64,000 bases of DNA from Luteibacter flocculans (GTDB lineage Bacteria > Pseudomonadota > Gammaproteobacteria > Xanthomonadales > Rhodanobacteraceae), in assembly GCF_023612255.1 (NCBI RefSeq), contig NZ_CP063231.1:2028001-2092000 (forward strand). The letters are read 5' to 3'. The notes below the pieces were generated by a model. That model saw nothing but the letters and a program-made list of their open reading frames with translations. It had not been told where the DNA came from and ran no database searches. A program made the translations under genes and the position numbers. This document shows positions 60,802 to 64,000 of this stretch, piece after piece. Every line of letters starts with the position of its first letter. Position 1 is the stretch's first letter.

Positions 60802-62157
60802 TCAAAACGCGTAGGAAATCATGACCCGGTTATACGAGAAGGGGCGGTTGCCTGGATTGAGGTTGTTTGCTCCGCCCACGGAGCGTTCCCACCGGTTGCG
60901 CAACTGCAGGCCGTTCAAGGGGCCGGTGAACCGGTAGACGAGATCGAGGTACACATCGTGGCTGTTACCTCGGTACAGGGTTCGGTATTGGGTGTAGGCG
61001 GTCACCACCTGGAGTCGGTCGCCAAGCAGCATCTGGGTGATCCGTGCCTTCCACGCATGGCCCGGCCCCTGCTCGACGAGGCCTCGCAGCATCGACGTCG
61101 TATAGAGGGGGTCCGTGGCGTAGCTGGCGGTAAACGGCGAGATAAGCGTGCCACTGCCGACGGTATCGCCACTTTGGCGGACCACACGGTTCCACGACAC
61201 ATCGAAACGGGTATGGCCGACGTGCGCGCCAGCGTCGATGCCGGGTATTTCACTTCGCACCCGCCGCCCGGCCACGCCGAGGATCTTCGTGCCCGTCTCC
61301 ACGAGCGTGTTGTCGCCCGTCGTCCACCCTTCGACAAGCTGTGCGGAGACGAACGGATGCACGATCCCGACAGCGGGGAAGGTTACTGTGCCGTCCGTGT
61401 AGGCCATCCGGGCAAAATGCAGGAAGTCATAGAGCCATGTCTGCCCGGAAAACATCCCGTGCCGGTACGTGGAGCCGGCGAGCCAGGTGCCGCTATAGGC
61501 CTTGGCGTCGGGCGGCAACGCGCCGTTGCCGCCATACACAGGGTCGCCGTCAAAGTGCGTTGGGTAATAGAGATTGTCGGAAAAGAACCGGTCGGACGTG
61601 CGGCTCTTCCACTGGAAGGTTCGTGCCACGACGAACGACCAGTCCCTGCCTGCGTCGAACCGGGCGCTCAACGCGCGATAGGCAGCCGGAAGCACGCGCG
61701 AATCGCTCATCCCGAGCCAGGGCGTGTCGAGGTACTGGTCGCCTGCGCGCAGCGTCCAGCCTGAGGCGCGGTACTGGACGTACGCCTGGCTTATGGCGTC
61801 CAGCGAATTCTCGCGACCCATCAGCGTCACGTCGATTCGGTTGGCGGGTGTATTGCGCGTGCCCAAAGCATTCGCATAGACCAGGGAAACACCGGCTGAG
61901 AAGCCCTGCACCTCGCCGCTCCGCGCATTGACGAGCAGGGCGCTGGCGAGCGCGGACGCATCGGGCATGTTGGGCGAGTCGTACATGCGGTGGTAGTCGT
62001 ACAAGCGCAGCGATCCATCGACATGCCCATCGGAGAAGATGCCGTCCGCCATGCCAACGCCTGGCAACGCCGACAGGACGATGCCGACGCAGAGCACGCG
62101 ACGACGACCGAGTGCATGAAGGCGGTGATGTGAACAGGAGGGGCGTCGAAGATGCAT
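60802..62157 (-). CDS. OprD-family outer-membrane porin
   Basis: A 451-residue outer-membrane protein. After a basic leader and hydrophobic segment (VLCVGIVLSALPGVGMADG) the mature part shows the OprD/OpdA pattern: GSLRLYDYHRMYDS, GFSAGVSLVYANALG, alternating strands and the terminal aromatic RVMISYAF. OprD-type porins take up basic amino acids, aromatic acids or small peptides. The start at 62157 is chosen because a normal leader follows. It is divergent from an AraC gene that may control it. Confidence 0.85.
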   Translation of the reverse strand: MHLRRPSCSHHRLHALGRRRVLCVGIVLSALPGVGMADGIFSDGHVDGSLRLYDYHRMYDSPNMPDASALASALLVNARSGEVQGFSAGVSLVYANALGTRNTPANRIDVTLMGRENSLDAISQAYVQYRASGWTLRAGDQYLDTPWLGMSDSRVLPAAYRALSARFDAGRDWSFVVARTFQWKSRTSDRFFSDNLYYPTHFDGDPVYGGNGALPPDAKAYSGTWLAGSTYRHGMFSGQTWLYDFLHFARMAYTDGTVTFPAVGIVHPFVSAQLVEGWTTGDNTLVETGTKILGVAGRRVRSEIPGIDAGAHVGHTRFDVSWNRVVRQSGDTVGSGTLISPFTASYATDPLYTTSMLRGLVEQGPGHAWKARITQMLLGDRLQVVTAYTQYRTLYRGNSHDVYLDLVYRFTGPLNGLQLRNRWERSVGGANNLNPGNRPFSYNRVMISYAF

Positions 62158-62350
62158 GGGCTGCGGCGCGCTGGGCGCCACAGTATGGGGAAGGGCAAGC
62201 GACAGCGATTGGCCTCACGTGCGATGGGTAAGGTCACATTCCTGCCAAAACGTTTCGTCCTAAGAACGTGCCCCCCCATACAGGGGGTCAACCGTCCTGG
62301 GTCGACGGATAGCATCCGATGGGTCTTCGAACTGTGGAGATGGTGGCTCC

Positions 62351-62899
62351 ATGCGAATCGATAACTCATCGCCATCGGGCTCATCGGGCGACGACCCGTC
62401 GCCGGTCCGGGCCGTGCAACAACTGCTGGATCATGCGTTGCGTCAGATAACGGATGTAGACAAGGTGGATCGCGTCGCCTGTGCGCGTTATCTCGCGCAA
62501 GCGTTGCAGATCCACCACGAGCGCATCAGCGCCCATGCGCCACGTCCACACAGTGGGCTGGCCCCATGGCAAATCCGCACCGTCAAGGAAATCGCGCTCG
62601 CGCGACTCGACCTGGGCCTTGCGATCAGTGACCTCGCCGCAGCGTGCCGGCTGTCGCGCAGTTATTTCAGCCGCGCGTTCAAGGTCACCTTCGGCGAAAG
62701 CCCGCATCGCTGGCGCCACGGCAAGCGCATCGAGGAAGCCTGCCTGCAGCTCTGCAGCACGGGCAGAAGCCTTGCTGACATTGCCATGGCGTGCGGATTC
62801 AACGATCAGGCGCACTTTACTCGGTCATTCAAGGCCGCTATCGGTATGACGCCTCACTCGTACCGCAAGTCCCGAAGTGCGGGGAATGTGCGCGACTGA
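62351..62899 (+). CDS. AraC family transcriptional regulator, short form
   Basis: A 182-residue regulator composed almost wholly of the AraC DNA-binding domain. LAPWQIRTVKEIALARLDL, ISDLAAACRLSRSYFSRAFK and SLADIAMACGFNDQAHFTRS are the two helix-turn-helix units. The N-terminal 80 residues are too short for a normal effector domain. GTGGAG lies ahead of the ATG. It is divergent from the OprD-like porin and convergent with mqo. Confidence 0.88.
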   Translation: MRIDNSSPSGSSGDDPSPVRAVQQLLDHALRQITDVDKVDRVACARYLAQALQIHHERISAHAPRPHSGLAPWQIRTVKEIALARLDLGLAISDLAAACRLSRSYFSRAFKVTFGESPHRWRHGKRIEEACLQLCSTGRSLADIAMACGFNDQAHFTRSFKAAIGMTPHSYRKSRSAGNVRD

Positions 62900-62925
62900 T
62901 ATCGCCAACGACGACCGGGCAGGAG

Positions 62926-62952
62926 GTGCCCCCAGCCCAGGGCAGGGGGCAC
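62926..62952. terminator. Hairpin between araC-type gene and mqo (bidirectional)
   Basis: GTGCCCCC (62926-62933) pairs exactly with GGGGGCAC (62945-62952), with AGCCC/GGGCA in the loop extending the stem partly. It sits between two convergent genes, with ACATTTCCC following on the plus strand. T tracts are short. Confidence 0.6.
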
Positions 62953-62960
62953 ATTTCCCA

Positions 62961-64000
62961 TCATGGGATGTTTTCAATCTTGAGGACAGCCGCGGTGGCG
63001 GTGCGGGTGGCATCGCACGCTGCTGCATCCTCGATGAGGTTGATCCCGTACGTCGGAAACACGGTCTTTAGCATTGGCAACCAACCGGTTTCCGTGAGGC
63101 GATCGGGAAAACAGGCCTGCAGTACCTCCACTGCAATCGCTGCCGCGGTGGACGCACCTGGCGATGCCCCGAGCAGGGCCACCAGTGACTTGTCCGCAGC
63201 GACGACGAGTTCGGTGCCGAAAACCAGCGTGCCACCGTGGTCACCCTCATCGGGCTTGATGATCTGTACACGCTGCCCAGCGACTGCTTCCTGCCACTGA
63301 GAACGGTGCGCTGTCGGGTAGAAGTCCTGAAGCAACTGGAACTGGTGATGCGAACTTTGCAGAACCTGTCCTATCAGGTACTCCTCCAGCTCAGCGTTCT
63401 CCTTTGCCACGGACAGTAGCGGAAGGATGTTGCTGGCCGTGACGGACTCAAACAGGTCCGCGTGCAAACCATGCTTCAGGAACTTCGTCGAGAACCCCGC
63501 ATAGGGACCAAAGAGCAGCGACGTCTTGTCATCGATGACGCGCGTATCGAGGTGGGGCACCGACATCGGAGGAGACCCGGAAGACGCCTTGCCGTAGACC
63601 TTGGCGTGGTGTTGCGTGGTGACGTCATCGACGTCGCATTTCAACCAGATGCCGCTGACCGGAAAACCCCCATAGCCTTTCGCCTCGGGAATGCCCGACT
63701 TTTGAAGAAGCGTAATAGCAGCACCACCGGCACCGATGAAGACGAAGCGCGTCGATACCGCCCGCGTCACGCCGGAGACGGTATCCGTGAAGGTCACGGT
63801 CCACCGGGAATCGTCGGATCGCTCCAGTGCGATGACCTCGGCGTTGTACCGAACTTCGATGCCCTCGCCCTGCAGGTGCCCGACGAGAAGGCGGGTCAGC
63901 GCGCCATAGTCGACATCCGTCCCCGTTACCAGGCGCGTTGCAGCGACATGCTGCGCCGGGTTGCGTCCCTTCATGACAAGCGGTGCCCATTCGGCAATCT
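62961..64000 (-). CDS. mqo: Malate:quinone oxidoreductase (5' end off window)
   Basis: The C-terminal 346 codons of an FAD-dependent membrane-associated malate dehydrogenase that passes electrons to quinone. The frame enters the window as IAEWAPLVM and continues KGRNPAQHVAATRLV, GTDVDYGALTRLL, FVFIGAGGAAITLLQKSGIP and GGFPVSGIWL, all typical of Mqo. The end reads VLGTELVV-like GTLVFGTELVV, LGASPGAST and VFPTYGINL. It connects the citric acid cycle to the respiratory chain. The start lies beyond 64000. Confidence 0.93.
   Translation of the reverse strand, partial: IAEWAPLVMKGRNPAQHVAATRLVTGTDVDYGALTRLLVGHLQGEGIEVRYNAEVIALERSDDSRWTVTFTDTVSGVTRAVSTRFVFIGAGGAAITLLQKSGIPEAKGYGGFPVSGIWLKCDVDDVTTQHHAKVYGKASSGSPPMSVPHLDTRVIDDKTSLLFGPYAGFSTKFLKHGLHADLFESVTASNILPLLSVAKENAELEEYLIGQVLQSSHHQFQLLQDFYPTAHRSQWQEAVAGQRVQIIKPDEGDHGGTLVFGTELVVAADKSLVALLGASPGASTAAAIAVEVLQACFPDRLTETGWLPMLKTVFPTYGINLIEDAAACDATRTATAAVLKIENIP

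Overview
The window is chromosomal DNA from a high-GC, aerobic Gram-negative bacterium. Genes are closely packed, with many ATGA/TGATG overlaps. The gene set (HME-RND metal efflux, cytochrome bd with CydDC, OmpW, OprD, TonB receptor, Mqo, PntAA/AB/B) and protein character suggest a gammaproteobacterium of the Xanthomonadales, most likely Rhodanobacteraceae (Luteibacter/Dyella-like). That placement is inferred from gene content only. I saw no tRNA, rRNA, CRISPR array, phage or complete insertion sequence.

Layout. 0-5 kb: small regulator/enzyme units (TetR with a membrane protein, SDR, divergent ArgP/ArgO, FAD monooxygenase). 5-11 kb: a czcCBA-type metal efflux operon led by a small Cys-rich protein. 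11-16.6 kb: pntAA-pntAB-pntB, an aldehyde dehydrogenase and a zinc alcohol dehydrogenase. 16.6-20.3 kb: an AT-rich control region, a chemoreceptor with small unknown genes around it, REP-like repeats and a fragment of a fibronectin type III protein. 20.3-30.4 kb: an esterase, OmpW, a complete cydAB-X-DC locus and hemN. 30.5-39.8 kb: regulator/enzyme pairs, each with a visible palindrome (LysR/aldo-keto reductase, TetR/MFS, TetR/SDR), plus a DsbA-like protein, a retropepsin-like protein and a NodB deacetylase. 39.6-48.5 kb: a probable specialised-metabolite locus. 48.6-55.9 kb, same strand: AraC regulator, small protein, TonB receptor, beta-propeller sensor kinase, and a GNAT-fold/LuxR fusion. 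56-64 kb: MFS exporter, two alpha/beta hydrolases, secreted metallo-beta-lactamase-fold protein, NarL-type response regulator, OprD-like porin, AraC regulator and the 3' part of mqo.

Three results stand out. First, the minus-strand run from 47972 to 41365 joins six genes by abutting or overlapping stop/start codons: an FkbM-type methyltransferase, an APH-fold kinase, a radical SAM enzyme, an asparagine-synthetase-like enzyme without its glutaminase domain, a full asparagine synthetase-like enzyme, and a family 1 glycosyltransferase. A small protein with a possible Cys-His-Asp triad lies just upstream, and a CmcI-type protein and a second APH-fold kinase lie beyond the far end. I cannot assign this to a known product. 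Second, four near-consensus FNR/Anr boxes (TTGAY-N4-RTCAR) stand before pntAA, ompW, cydA and hemN, which makes 11-30 kb look like one low-oxygen redox block. Third, a NATD1-like acetyltransferase fold is fused to a LuxR helix-turn-helix directly upstream of a sensor kinase, where a receiver-domain regulator would be expected; a receiver-bearing paralogue with a very similar DNA-binding domain lies 4 kb away.
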